A stretch of DNA of 64,000 nucleotides from Salticus scenicus (Eukaryota > Arthropoda > Arachnida > Araneae > Salticidae): contig OZ005654.1 of the NCBI GenBank assembly GCA_963930645.1, forward strand, positions 271,942,982-272,006,981, given 5' to 3'. Positions 46,310 to 57,794 of the stretch are shown here, piece after piece; the first letter of the stretch is position 1; every line of letters starts with the position of its first letter. The notes beneath the pieces are model-generated. The model had not been told where the DNA came from and did no database searches. It saw only the letters and a list, made by a program, of their open reading frames with translations. Made by a program: the position numbers and the translations under genes.

Positions 46310-46975
46310 TTGCAGTTAAAGTAATAAATCCGGTTATTATTAATAATAGCCCGCGATCATTAATAATAACCGACTCTTTTGGTTAATGTCATTAATTAAT
46401 AGACATTAATCGCATTAACCGGTTGTTATTAATTACCAAAGGAGTTTGATGAATGTGATTAAATGGCATTTTAAAAATTAATCGACTATTAATAATTATC
46501 AAGGGATTTTTTCAATGTGATCATTTAATTATAATTTAATAATGATAATCTCTAATTAAACGCGTTGAAAATTATTACATTATGTAAACTTCTTCGGTAA
46601 TTAATAATAACCGGTCAATGTGATAAATTCTCAAAAAATACTTTAACCAAACTTCATTGGTAATTATTAATAATAGAGCATTTCCTCGTGACGTCTGGTG
46701 GTTGGCAAAAAAGCGCGCTCGACTTTCCCGCGCCCCGCCCACCATTGATACTATACTGGTGATCCGCCATCGCTATGCTTTTCCCAAGCCTTTTTGCCAA
46801 CCACTCATAAAAGTTGAGATGTTTGTTTACAAACAAGGAACTGCCCTATAACCGGTCAATTTGATAAATTCTCATAAATTATTCACTTTAACCGGCTTAA
46901 TTGTTTATTATTAATAATCACCGATTATTATTAATAATTGTCGATTAATCACATTGACCGTAACATACAGTCATA
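46310..46975. mobile_element. Foldback element rich in TTATTATTAATAA, with a GC-rich core
   Basis: Many inverted copies of GGTTATTATTAATAA and ATTAATCGACAATTATTAA occur here. The direct repeat ATAACCGGTCAATGTGATAA lies at 46607 and again (one change) at 46849. Between these copies is a GC-rich core. Confidence 0.55.
46660..46855. repeat. GC-rich core with inverted arms GGTTGGCAAAAAAG
   Basis: GGTTGGCAAAAA (46692) pairs with TTTTTGCCAACC (46791). The core has GTGACGTC (CRE-like), CCCCGCCC (GC-box-like) and several CpGs, in contrast with over 70% AT around it. Open frames on both strands reflect the GC content rather than coding. Confidence 0.55.
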
Positions 46976-47618
46976 CACACCAAAATTAATCCAGCTAGTT
47001 CTATTATAACTCATTATTTCTATCAATACCAAACTTCAAGTTAGTTGGTTGTTTTCTGTGAAGAATTGCAGATCATATAGCCACAAAATCTTTTGAGTCT
47101 CAACAAACAAGCCTAACTGAAGTTTAGACATGTGTAATGTTTGTCACAGGCACACACATTTCCTAGAAATTGTCAAATTGTTTTAAAAAGTGCAAATATA
47201 TCAAAAACCGGTAGTCGAAAATTTCACGAATTAAAAACTTTCATCTGTTGAATATAGAAGAAACTTAAAAAAATACGCATTGGTAGCAGATTTTCATTTT
47301 TGCAAATTATTATCTTTAATTTAAAAAGTCATTTGAATCATTTTTGAATGGCTAAATTTTCTTTTTCTTTTAAATTAAAATAGATGTTTATGTAGAAAAT
47401 AGTGTGTATAAAATTAATAATTAGTTTATTTGGCTATACAGAAAAGAAGAAAAAAATCCTGTGTATTAGGCATGATAACTACTGCTATATATTTGTTTTA
47501 ATTTTATACTAGTACAGCATACAGAAAATAAGTTGAACCGGGTATTGGGGGGAGGGGGCAGAAGTTCCTTTCATCCAGAAATATATCTCATCATTAAAGG
47601 AGTTAAGAGTCATTTTTT
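46976..47618. other. AT-rich stretch
   Basis: No feature was recognised. A G-rich patch lies at 47548. Confidence 0.45.
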
Positions 47619-47673
47619 AGGTTGATTTCTTTAGAAATCGACCTATTACAATCACTTCGTTTATCTATATATA

Positions 47674-47708
<35 letters not shown>

Positions 47709-50205
47709 AATGAAAATTTTGTCACCACGATAACTCCCGAAATAATACTCGAAATGGAACCAAATTTGGACAGTGAACTAATCTTATAAGTATCTTGGAT
47801 GAGTTCGTTAACCAAGTTGCTCCGACTTTTTGTTTTCAAGTGGCAGCTACTTGAAAATTTCAAACCGACATTGTAAAAAGCATATTTAAAGCAAGATTTG
47901 CTTGAATTTTGTTGTAAATACAGGCTACATAATGGTCTCAATGAAGTGTATTAATGAAGTTTATGCGCCATTTTTAATAAAGTGGCAGATATTTTAAGTT
48001 AAGTGGGACCACTTGAAATCAGGCTACCACTTGAAAATTTAAAATCGCTATAACTTCCGAAATAATACTCCAAATCGATCCAAATTTAGACAGTGTCTTA
48101 ACTTATCTTATAAATATCTTAGATGAGTTTATTAACCAAGTTGCTCCGCCATTTTGATTTCAAGTGGAGACCACTTGAAAATTTCAAATTCAAATTGTAA
48201 AAAGCGTATTCCGAATTTGTTTGAAATTTGAAGTAAATATAGACCACATAAGGGTCTCAATGAAGTTTATTAATGAAATTTATCCGTCATTTTTAATAAA
48301 GTGATAGACATCTTAAGTTAAGCGGGGCCACTTGAAATCACTCTACCACTTGAAAATTTAAAATCACAATAACTTCTGAAATAATACTCCAAATCGAACC
48401 AAATTTGGATAGTGTCTTAACTTATCTTATAAATAACTCAGATGAATTTGTTAACCAAGTTGCTCCGACTTTTTGTTTTCAAGTGGCAGCCACTTGAAAA
48501 TTTCAAACCGACATTGTAAAAAGCATATTTAAAGGAGGATTTGCTTGAATTTTGTTGTAAATACAGGCTACATAATGGTCTCAATGAAGTGTATTAATGA
48601 AGTTTATGCGCCATTTTTAATAAAGTGGCAGATATTTTAAGTTAAGTGGGACCACTTGAAATCAGGCTACCACTTGAAAATTTAAAATCGCTATAACTTC
48701 CGAAATAATACTCCAAATCGATCCAAATTTAGACAGTCTCTTAACTTATCTTATAAATATCTTAGATGAGTTTATTAACCAAGTTGCTCCGCCATTTTGA
48801 TTTCAAGTGGAGACCACTTGAAAATTTCAAATTCAAATTGTAAAAAGCGTATTCCGAATTTGTTTGAAATTTGAAGTAAATATAGACCACATAAGGGTCT
48901 CAATGAAGTTTATTAATGAAATTTATCCGTCATTTTTAATAAAGTGGTAGACATCTTAAGTTAAGCGGGGCCACTTGAAATCATTCTACCACTTGAAAAT
49001 TTAAAATCACAAAAACTTCTGAAATAATACTCCAAATTGAACCAAATTTGGATAGTTTCTTAACTTATCTTATAAATAACTCAGATGAATTTGTTAACCA
49101 AGTTGTTTCGCCATTTTTTTTTCAAGTGGAGACCACTTGAAAATTTCAAATTTAAATTGTAAAAAGAGTATTCCGAAATTGTTTGAATTTTGATGTAAAT
49201 ACAGACCACGTAAGGATCTTAATGAAGTTTATTAGTAAACTATATCCGCCATTTTTAATAAAGTGGCAGATATCTTAAGTTAAGCGGGCCACTTGAAATC
49301 AGGCTCCCACTTGAAAATTTAAAATCATGATAACTTCTGAAATAATACTCCAAATCGAACCAAATTTGGACAGTGATATTATCATATAATTATCTTGAAT
49401 GTTTTCACTGGGCAACTTGTCCCGACATCTTGTTTCTAAGTTTCAGCCACTTGAAATCACACTTTAGAAATGCTTAATCAATTCAAATCAAAGTTGAAAA
49501 TTCGACTAATCATTCAAACAACAAAAATCTAGAAAATTCACGTAACTCGTGAACCATTCACGTTATTGCGCCCATCTTAGGTATATCGATAATAAGTATT
49601 TTTTCGCTAAAAGTCGCCAAAAAAGTCGCCATAGGGAAAAAATCGCTAAATTTGGCGCCAAATTCATTTCCTGCGTTACAGGATCTTTTTAATGCGTTTT
49701 TAAGGAAAAGTTAGGCTATTTTAATGCTAAAACAAACTAGAAATGCAGAAAACTAACATTTTATCAACTTACTAAGCCTCTTTGAAAAAAAAAAAATTAT
49801 TTTCAAATTTGCAATGATATCTTAGATGAGCAACTTTCTCTGCCATTTTGATCGAAGTGGCAGCCACTTAATTTTTCAACACGAGATTTTGAATTAATTC
49901 GAATTTTTGAGATTTTGAATTAATTCGAACTATATGTGTACAGTAGACTTATCTCACAAATACATTTCATGTATCTGTCAACTTAACCCACCATTATTGT
50001 TTCCAAGCGCCAGCCACTTGAAAAATTTAAATTCACATAAAAATGTATTTATGAACCGATTTGCTTAAAACTCCATATGTGCATAGCCTACATCAAGATT
50101 TCTACCAAGTGTATTAATAATTTGCTGCCGCCATTTTGAAACAAAATGATACTTGATAAGGAAAAAGAAATCAACCTACCCTTCCGAAAAAGCCGGAAGG
50201 TCTTG
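47619..50205 (+). mobile_element. AGGTTGATTTCTTT family element
   Basis: The 5' hairpin is AGGTTGATTTCTTTAGAAAT then CGACCT. The inverted subterminal copy AAGAAATCAACCT is at 50166-50177, followed by the 3' hairpin CCTTCCGAAAAAGCCGGAAGG and TCTTG before TTTT. It is 2,587 bp and mostly made of the 320-bp array. A segment at 49590-49785 (TCGCTAAATTTGGCGCCAAA) is shared with 29620-29820. Confidence 0.7.
47708..49470. repeat. 320-bp tandem array with 641-bp higher-order repeat
   Basis: AACTTCCGAAATAATACTCC recurs near 47727, 48050, 48367, 48691, 49009 and 49328. Units 1 and 3 (AACCGACATTGTAAAAAGCA) and units 2 and 4 (AAATTCAAATTGTAAAAAGC) are nearly identical, so a two-unit block was duplicated recently. 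Unit 5 is more diverged. A (CTAT)n tract precedes the array. Confidence 0.85.
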
Positions 50206-50225
50206 TTTTAAAGTTGGACACTTTT

Positions 50226-50992
50226 GATAGTTGACATCTTGAAATTTTCCGAAACTTTCAGGATATGTTAGTAGTACTGTGATAAGGAAAAGTGAAATTT
50301 AATTTTTTCTGAATTTGATTTGTTCGACCTAGAGAGGGGGTCGAAGTTTGAGGCCGTAAATAAATGGTGCCATTTTAATATCATTTTACTCCTAAAGCCA
50401 TGAGTGACCCATGTCAATTTTTTTAAATACGGATACTACTTGATACTAAGTACATTTTAGCATAAACAGTTTGGTGGGTCATTCATGGCTTTAAAGGCCA
50501 GGGTCATTCAAAAGTGCAGTTTTAGTTGATTTTTTCCATGTTTTCAGTCTGAATATCTGCTAAGGCCATGAGTGCCCCATAGAAATAATTATGGGATTAA
50601 TTACACACCTTAGTACAGAACTTAAAAATATTTAAAATTGCGTGGGTCACTCTTGGCTTTAGTAGATAAACGGTCTCAAAGTTCAAAATTTTCAAAAAAA
50701 AGGTCAAATTTGATGGTAAATTACTCTATAAGCCATGAGTCAATAACTATGAGAAAGAGTTTTAATTATACCCTAGATGGTCTAGTTTTAGACCCAGGTT
50801 ACAAACCTATGGGGCTTGCAAGATTTATTTAGATATAGTCTATTTTATATCGCCAATGTGTACCTGTTCTATGTAATACAAAACGCTTCAGACCCAATTT
50901 TGTAATACATTAATCCTTGTTTAAAACTTCCCATTTTACATTACAGAGATCAGCATCAAAATAAATATAAAATAAATATAAAATTAAAAAAT
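50226..50992. repeat. Left copy of an inverted duplication
   Basis: It is nearly identical to the reverse complement of 56836-57604. Inside it AAGCCATGAGTGACCCAT-like words alternate in orientation at about 50395, 50476, 50574, 50643 and 50730. The duplication continues into the adjacent ACTTTCCGAACA elements. Confidence 0.8.
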
Positions 50993-51107
50993 CTGGAGTG
51001 ACTCCACTCGACTTTCCCAACATTGAGTAATTAACAGTTTTGTAGATAAAGCCTATAACTGCTAGATTCACCAAAATGCTTATAGTTAGTGCAAAAGTGA
51101 TTTATAA

Positions 51108-52260
51108 TCTTATATATATTATAAATGTGAATGTCCGTTTATTTGACTGAGTTTCACGCTAAAACTGCTCGATGGATTTCGATAAAATTTGTTATGGAGA
51201 TAGCTTATACCCTAACTTAAAAAGTTGGCTACCTTTTATTCCGAAAAAAAATTTGTTTTTGCGATTTTTATGCATAAAATAGCAATTTTGTAAGCTAATA
51301 ATAGCAAAAAATTAGCCATTTAAATTTATCCATAATTTAATTGTTGCCAAAAAAAAAAAAACGAATTTATTTATTTTTTTCAACAGGAAAATAAATACAT
51401 TTCTCTAAACGTGAACAAAAATAAAAAATAAATAAATAAATAAATAAATAAAAATAAATAAATAAATAAAAATAAATAAATAAATTATGCATCTCAAAAA
51501 ATTGACGTCATTTTTAATTTAAAAATTCTTTTACAAAGTGCTAATATAGTTTAAGATGCTAATGTGTGTTCTACTAAAATCAGTTTTATTTATAGTAGAT
51601 CCTCCTGGGTGATTTTTACTTTCTTCTATATGTAATATAGAGAAAGTATTGGATTCGCGAAAATTTTCGACCTCCGTTTTTTGACGGATCTACACGTTTT
51701 GGGATGTCCTGAACACGAATTGATAGTTTTTAAAAAATGTCTGTCTGTGTGTCTGTCTGTCTGTGTGTCTGTCTGTCTGTCTGTCTGTATCATTTTTTTG
51801 TGGACGCTGTATCTCACGAACCAATGAATGAAATTTAACCAAACTTGGTATTTAGTTGCACCCTGACATGAACTGGTGCCCATTAGATTTGGGGATCAAT
51901 AGCTCAACAGGTGGCGTTGTGATCGCATTTTATGCAAATTTTTAACATGGCAGCATAGGACAAAATTCCGTATAAATGAGCATAAAGAGAGTTAATTTAA
52001 ACTTGTGATTGTAAAATTAATATGAATTATTGATAATAGTAGTAGTTAACTAGGAAAAAAAATTTGTGCATGAGGGGGCATCGGTTCCCCCCCTGGGGGG
52101 GAAGTACCCCCCGTGGGGGGTAAATTTTGAAGATGGATATCATTCGAAAGATCTCGTCAATACCTTTAAAACGAATGGTTGAACCATAAATCTGTGATAA
52201 TTTAAAACAAAGTTATCGAATTTTTTTACTTTTAACAAAAAAAAAACTTAGAAAAAAATC

Positions 52261-52304
<44 letters not shown>

Positions 52305-52741
52305 GAAATTTTACCAAACTTGGTATTTAGTTGGTCCCCGACATAAACTGGTGCTGATTATATTTGGGGATGAATAGCTCAACAGGAGGCGCTGTGATAG
52401 CATTTTATCTAAATTTTTAACATGGCAGAATAGAACAAAAATTCGTATAAATGTGCATAATAAGAGTTATTTTACACTTGTGATTGTAAACTTAATATGA
52501 ATTATTGATAATAGTAGTACGTAACTAGGAAAAAAATTTTGTGCATGGGGGGGCATCGCTTCCCCCCCTGGGGGGGAAGTACCCCCCGTGGGGGGTAAAT
52601 TTTGAAGATGGATATCATTCGAAAGATCTCGTCAATACCTTTAAAACGAATGGTTGAACTATAAATCTGTGATAATTTAAAACAAAGTTATCGATTTTTT
52701 TTACTTTTAACCAAAAAAAAAAAAACTTAGAAAAAAATTCG

Positions 52742-52777
<36 letters not shown>

Positions 52778-53846
52778 TGTTACTGATTGAATATGTATAG
52801 GAAAATATAGAAGAAAGTCTTGTGGTGGCCACAACATACTAGTTTAAATTGTTGCGTTGAAGTACACCGAACATTTTTCGCCAAGAGGCTTAATTTAGCA
52901 TTATTTAATCTAGGTAGTTCAAGAAAAATATAAAAGAGGTTTAATTTAGCAACAGCAATTTTAATCTAGGTAGTTCAAGAAAAATGTAAAATTTATAAAA
53001 TACTACAAAACGAAAAAAAATAAACTGAAATAGTAGTCACATAAATGATCTATTTTTATCTGAGTAGATAATTTTATAGAAAAAAAAGTGCAGTTTTAAA
53101 AATAGAAAATTTATTTCATTAAGCACTATTTTAAACCTAAAAACCATTAATAAAATAAACAGAATATGAAGGGTTCTTATATGTTAACGAAAAGGTGTCC
53201 GATAAAACGCTTTCTATTTTTATGCAAGAAATTATACAAAAAAAAAAAAAAAAATCGCTAATATGGCGACAAAAATTCAAAAGCCGCCAAGGGAGAGATG
53301 CAATAAAGTTGTGTAGCACGATAATGTTTAGTTATTTATTTATTTTTTTATATACCAATCACTACGCTAATTGAACATACAAATAAATGAGCTGCTGTGT
53401 GTGACTGCACTTGCACGCTGTCGGGAAGAAATATTTGATTAATTCAAATTAATATTTAAATAACTAAACAAAGATATGTTTAATAGAAAGCATAGTCTTG
53501 GAGACAAACTTGGCGAGTGGGTTATTTGCTTTACTCCTGTGGAACAAGTGACTATTTTTAGACTGTCCCAGAACATTCATCGAATAATGACTTATACTGT
53601 ACGAATAACAGCTTCAACTGTTTACAGAATATTCGAAGAATTAACACCAGCTATTGGACTATTTTCGAAAATATTTGTTTTAATAATAGTTTTGTTGTAC
53701 AGATTCGAGAAGTTCAAAAAATGTTTGATATTGCCAAGGAGGTCCCATACTAAAGCTGTGACGAAAATAGTCGCCAATCGAAATATATTCAGTTACAAAG
53801 AAATCATTTAAATATAGTGTCCAGCGAAGCGGGCAGAGCCTGCTAG
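51108..53846 (+). mobile_element. Non-autonomous Helitron inserted between A and T
   Basis: It starts TCTTATATATATTATAAATG after A51107. It ends with GCGAAGCGGGCAGAGCCTG then CTAG before T53847. No target duplication is present. The 5'-TC, 3'-CTAG and A^T target are Helitron hallmarks. Part of its 3' half (about 52857-53800) is inverted relative to, and similar to, 25171-26100. It contains a nested ACTTTCTTCTATA element. A 111-codon open frame at 53476 shows no Rep or helicase motif. Confidence 0.8.
51618..52842 (+). mobile_element. ACTTTCTTCTATA family element nested in the Helitron
   Basis: It starts ACTTTCTTCTATATG. The inverted copy TATAGAAGAAAGT is followed by the hairpin GTGGTGGCCAC and CATACTAG before T. 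Two tandem blocks of about 480 bp (from about 51836 and 52308) each hold GGGGGGAAGTACCCCCCGTG and long T runs. Confidence 0.75.
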
Positions 53847-54575
53847 TATTCATATAAATTTTCAGCTCAATTGAATAAGGCGTTTAGATGCTATCGCACT
53901 TTTAAAAAATTGGTCCCATAGGTCATAATGATAAAGAATTTTTCTTTGTGTCCCTGTAAAAAAACTGTTTGTGCTAAATTCACCAAAATCTATACAGTTG
54001 GTGCAACTGTGATCTATAACATGTGTACAAATTTTTTGCTCAGAGTAATAAGGCGTTTAGACACTATAACACTTTTAAAAATTTGGCCTCATAGGCCATA
54101 ATGATAAATAATTTTTCTTTGTGTCCCTGTAAAAAAACCATAACTTCTAGATTCTCCAAAATCTCTACAGATTGAGTATCTGTGACCTATAATATGTGTA
54201 TATTTTTTTTACTCAATTGAATGAGGCGTGTAGATACTATCGCACTTTTAAAATTTTGGTCCCATAGGCCATAATGATAAAGAATTTTTCTGTGCGTCCC
54301 TGTAAAAAAAAAAACTATAAGGTCAAGATTCATGAAAATTAATAGAGTTGGTGCTACGGTGACTTCCAGCATGCGTACCAACTTGCAGCTCATTCGAGCA
54401 AAGCGTTTAGACGCTAGCGTGTTCACTCCCACACATACACACATACATACATACATCATCTCAAAAATAGTGAAAACGGACTCAGGAGACCTCGAAACGT
54501 ATAGAAATATCAAAATCTCAAATTCGTATTTTTGACATGACTGCAATACTTTCCTCACTATAGTGTTCGGAAAGT

Positions 54576-54720
54576 CAAAATTACATAAGGGAGACAGGGG
54601 CAAGTTGAAGTACGGGGTAAGTTGAAACATGGAAATAAAAAATACAATTTTTAAGTTCTTATTCATTGCCAATAAAGGGAAGTACAGACACACAAAACCT
54701 ACTTTACAATGTAAAAAAAT
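54576..54720. other. Spacer between two related elements
   Basis: It has AGGGGCAAGTTGAAGTACGG, a phrase also echoed at 55945-55990. No other feature was seen. Confidence 0.4.
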
Positions 54721-55712
54721 CTGGAGTGACTCCACTCGACTTTCCGAACATTGAGTAACTAACAGTTTTGTAGATAAAATAAAGAAAGAGGAGTTGCTAA
54801 ACAAACAAAAAAGAAAAAACCATAACAGAGTGTTTGAGTATTTTTCTCCATATATCACACGAGGTTTTATTTAACGCTACTGAACTTTGAGCCCTTAGAT
54901 CATAAGGATAAAGAATTTTTCGTTGTGTCCCTGTAAAAATCTATAAATGCTAGATTCACCAAAATGCTTATAGTTAGTGCAACAGTGATTTATAATATTC
55001 ATACAAATTTTCAGCTCAATTGAATAAGGCGTTTAGATGCTATCGCTGGTCTCATAGGCCATAAAGATAAAGAATTTTTCTTTGTGTCCCTGTAAAAAAA
55101 CTGTAAGTGCTAGATTCACCAAAATCTATACAGTTGGTTCAAATGTCACCTATAACATGTGTACAAATTCTTTGCTGAGATTAATAAGGCGTTTAGACGC
55201 TATGACACTTTTAAAAATTTGGCAAAGAATTTTTCTTTGTGTCCCTGTAAAAAAACAATAAGTGCTAGATTCTCCAAAATCTATACAGATTGAGTATCTG
55301 TGACCTATAATATGTGTATAAAGTTTTTGCTCAATTGAATAAGGCATTTAGATGCTATCGCACTTTTAAGATTTTGATCCCTTGGCCATAATGATAAAGA
55401 ATTTTTCTTTGTGTCCCTGTAAAAAAACTATAAGTGCTAGATTCACCAAAATCTATAGGGTTCGTACTATGGTGACTTACAATATACGTACCAACTTTCA
55501 GCTTATTCGAACAAAGCGTTTAGACGCTAGCGTGTTCACTCACAGACATACACACATACATACACACATACATACACACACACATACATACATCATCGTA
55601 AAAATAGTGAAAACGGACTCGTTGGACCTCGAAACGTATAGAAACATCAAATTCTCGAATTCGGATTTTTGACATGATTACAATACTTTCCTCACTATAG
55701 TGTTCGGAAAGT
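54721..55712 (-). mobile_element. ACTTTCCGAACA family element
   Basis: On the minus strand the 5' end is ACTTTCCGAACACTATAG at 55712, and the 3' hairpin GAGTGGAGTCACTC lies at 54735-54722. About 90 bases near 54777-54867 (GAGGAGTTGCTAAACAAAC) interrupt the usual 3' region. Array units and an (ACAT)n tract (55550-55590) match the sister copies. Confidence 0.7.
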
Positions 55713-56154
55713 AAAAAGATGTGTATGTAAACATCTGTCGATTTTATGAGGATAAAACTGTTTTTTACTGTGAGTAAAAATTCAAATTTTTAAGTGATGT
55801 TGCATTTTATGTAACAAAAATTGGTGAATGTTTCTGATTGATTCAGCGTTTATAGTGTATAGGTGCAGCTTGCTAATCATATGATTTGAAACGCCCACGA
55901 GCATAAGTACTGGTAACTTAACATCTCGTGAAGTCAAAATTGTGGGCAGGGGCCAGCTGAAACAAATACAGGGGAAGCTACTTGAAACACCTGTTTCAAT
56001 TAGTCTCATGCGCAATTTTTATTATTATTATTATTATTTTATTTATTTATTTATTTATTTATTTTTTTTTTTTGTATACAGTCTTGTTTTCATCACCCTA
56101 TATATGTTTTACATAATATAACAATATGCACATTTCAGATGTATCTTAGGTTAT
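55713..56154. other. Spacer with (TTTA)n
   Basis: It has GGGGCCAGCTGAAACAAATAC and an (ATT/TTTA)n run at 56018-56072. No gene was seen. Confidence 0.4.
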
Positions 56155-56835
56155 TACTTTCCGAACACTATAGTGAGGAAAGTATTGTAATCATGTCAAA
56201 AATCCGAATTTGAGATTTTTATGTTTCTATACATTTCGTGGTTCCCTGAGTCCGTCTTCACTCTTTTTACGATGATGTATGTGTGTGTGTGTGTATGTGT
56301 GTGTGTATGTATGTGTGTGAACACGCTAGCGTCTAAACATTTTGCTCGAATGAGCTGTAAGTTGGTACGCATGTTGCAAGTCAACGTAGCACGAACCCTA
56401 TCGATTTTGATGAATCTAGCACTTATAGTTTTTTTTACAGGGACACAAAGAAAACTTGTTTATCATTATGGCCTATGGGACCAAAATCTTAAAAATGCGA
56501 TAGCATCTAAACGCTTTATTCAATTGAGCAAAACATTTATACACATATTATAGGTCACAGATACTCAGTCTGTATAGAATTTGGAGAATCTAGCACTTAT
56601 AGTGTTTTTACAGGGACACAAAGAAAAATTCTTTATCATTAGGGCCTATGGGACCAAATTTTTAAAAGTGCGATAGCATCTAAACGCCTTATTCAATTGA
56701 GCTGAAAATTTATATGAATATTATAAATCACTGTTGCACTAACTACAAGCATTTTGGTGAATCTAGCATTTATAGGCTTTATCTACAAAACTGTTAATTA
56801 CTCAATGTTCGGAAAGTCGAGTGGAGTCACTCCAG
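56155..56835 (+). mobile_element. ACTTTCCGAACA family element, best-preserved copy
   Basis: The 5' ACTTTCCGAACACTATAG, subterminal inverted TGTTCGGAAAGT and terminal hairpin GAGTGGAGTCACTC are all present. Two to three 170-bp units with ACAGGGACACAAAGAAAA, a (GT)n tract at 56278-56315 and no protein lie between. It forms the right half of the inverted duplication with 50226-54575. Confidence 0.75.
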
Positions 56836-57604
56836 ATTTTTTAATTTTATATTTATTTTATATTTATTTTGATGCTGATGTCTATAATGTAAAATGGGAA
56901 GTTTTAAACAAGGATTAATGTATTACAAAATTGGGTCTGAAGCGTTTTGTACTACATAGAACAGGTACACATTGGCGATATAAAATAGACTATATCTAAA
57001 TAAATCTTGCAAGCCCCATAGGTTTGTAACCTGGGTCTAAAACTAGACCATCTAGGGTATAATTAAAACTCTCTCTCATAGTTATTGACTCATGGCTTAT
57101 AGAGTAATTTACCATCAAATTTGACCTTTTTTTGAAATTTTTCAACTTTGAGACCGTTTATCTACTAAAGCCAAGAGTGACCCATGCAATTTTAAATATT
57201 TTTAAGTTCTGTACTAAGGTGTGTAATCAGCCCCATAATTATTTCTATGGAGCACTCATGGCCTTAGCAGATATTCAGACTGAAAACATGGAAAAAATCA
57301 ACGAAAACTGCACTTTTGAATGACCCTGGCCTTTAAAGCCATGAATGACCCACCAAACTGTTTAAGCTAAAATGTACTTAGTATCAAGTAGTATCCGTAT
57401 TTAAAAAAATTGACATGGGTCACTCATGGCTTTAGGAGTAAAATGATATTAAAATGACACCCTTTATTTACGGCCTCAGACTTTGACCCCCCTCTCTAGG
57501 TCAAACAAATGAAATTCAGAAAAAATTAAATTTCACTTTTTCTTATCACAGTACTACTGACATATCCTGAAAGTTTCGGGAAAATTGAAAATGTCAACTA
57601 TCAC
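56836..57604. repeat. Right copy of the inverted duplication
   Basis: It is the reverse complement of 50226-50992 with few differences, for example ACCCTTTATTTACGGCC here against GGCCGTAAATAAATGGT there. Homology stops near TCAACTATCA at 57604. Confidence 0.8.
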
Positions 57605-57639
57605 ACCTCCATAGACTTTGTTCAGCTTTAAAAAAAATG

Positions 57640-57709
57640 GCTCTTAATCACACACACATACACACATTTTTTGGGGACGTCGGGGTTTCCTGATTTGTAG
57701 ATCCACTAA
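57640..57709 (+). mobile_element. Helitron-like 3' end fragment
   Basis: CCTGATTTGTAGATCCACTAA before T resembles the ends at 5876 and 30072 (CCTGATCTGCAGAT..CACTAG). CTAA fits the CTRR rule. Only the end is recognisable. Confidence 0.45.
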
Positions 57710-57794
57710 TGTAGATTTTATTTTATTCTTTATTTTAATTACATAATCAATTTTTGCTAAATTAACCTTGTAAATTCGAAAATGCATCATTTTT

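Larger units (their letters stand above)
50993..54575 (-). mobile_element. ACTTTCCGAACA family element split by a Helitron
   Basis: The 3' part (50993-51107, hairpin GAGTGGAGTCACTC at the end) and the 5' part (53847-54575, starting ACTTTCCGAACACTATAG) join when 51108-53846 is removed. The junction TTATAA/TATTCAT equals the intact paralogue at about 54994. The array units carry ACAGGGACACAAAGAAAAATT. Confidence 0.75.

Noticed and set aside
47708..49470. CRISPR-like array
   Set aside because: The repeats are 320 bp with no spacers, and the genome is animal nuclear.
53476..53811. 111-codon plus frame in the Helitron 3' half
   Set aside because: No Rep, helicase or other domain motif was seen. 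The related copy at 25171-26798 does not conserve the frame.
54187..54858. 223-codon minus-strand open frame, the longest in the window
   Set aside because: It spans two separate repeat elements and a spacer, and includes a (GT)n translated as VCMCVC. The frame is a by-product of repeat sequence.
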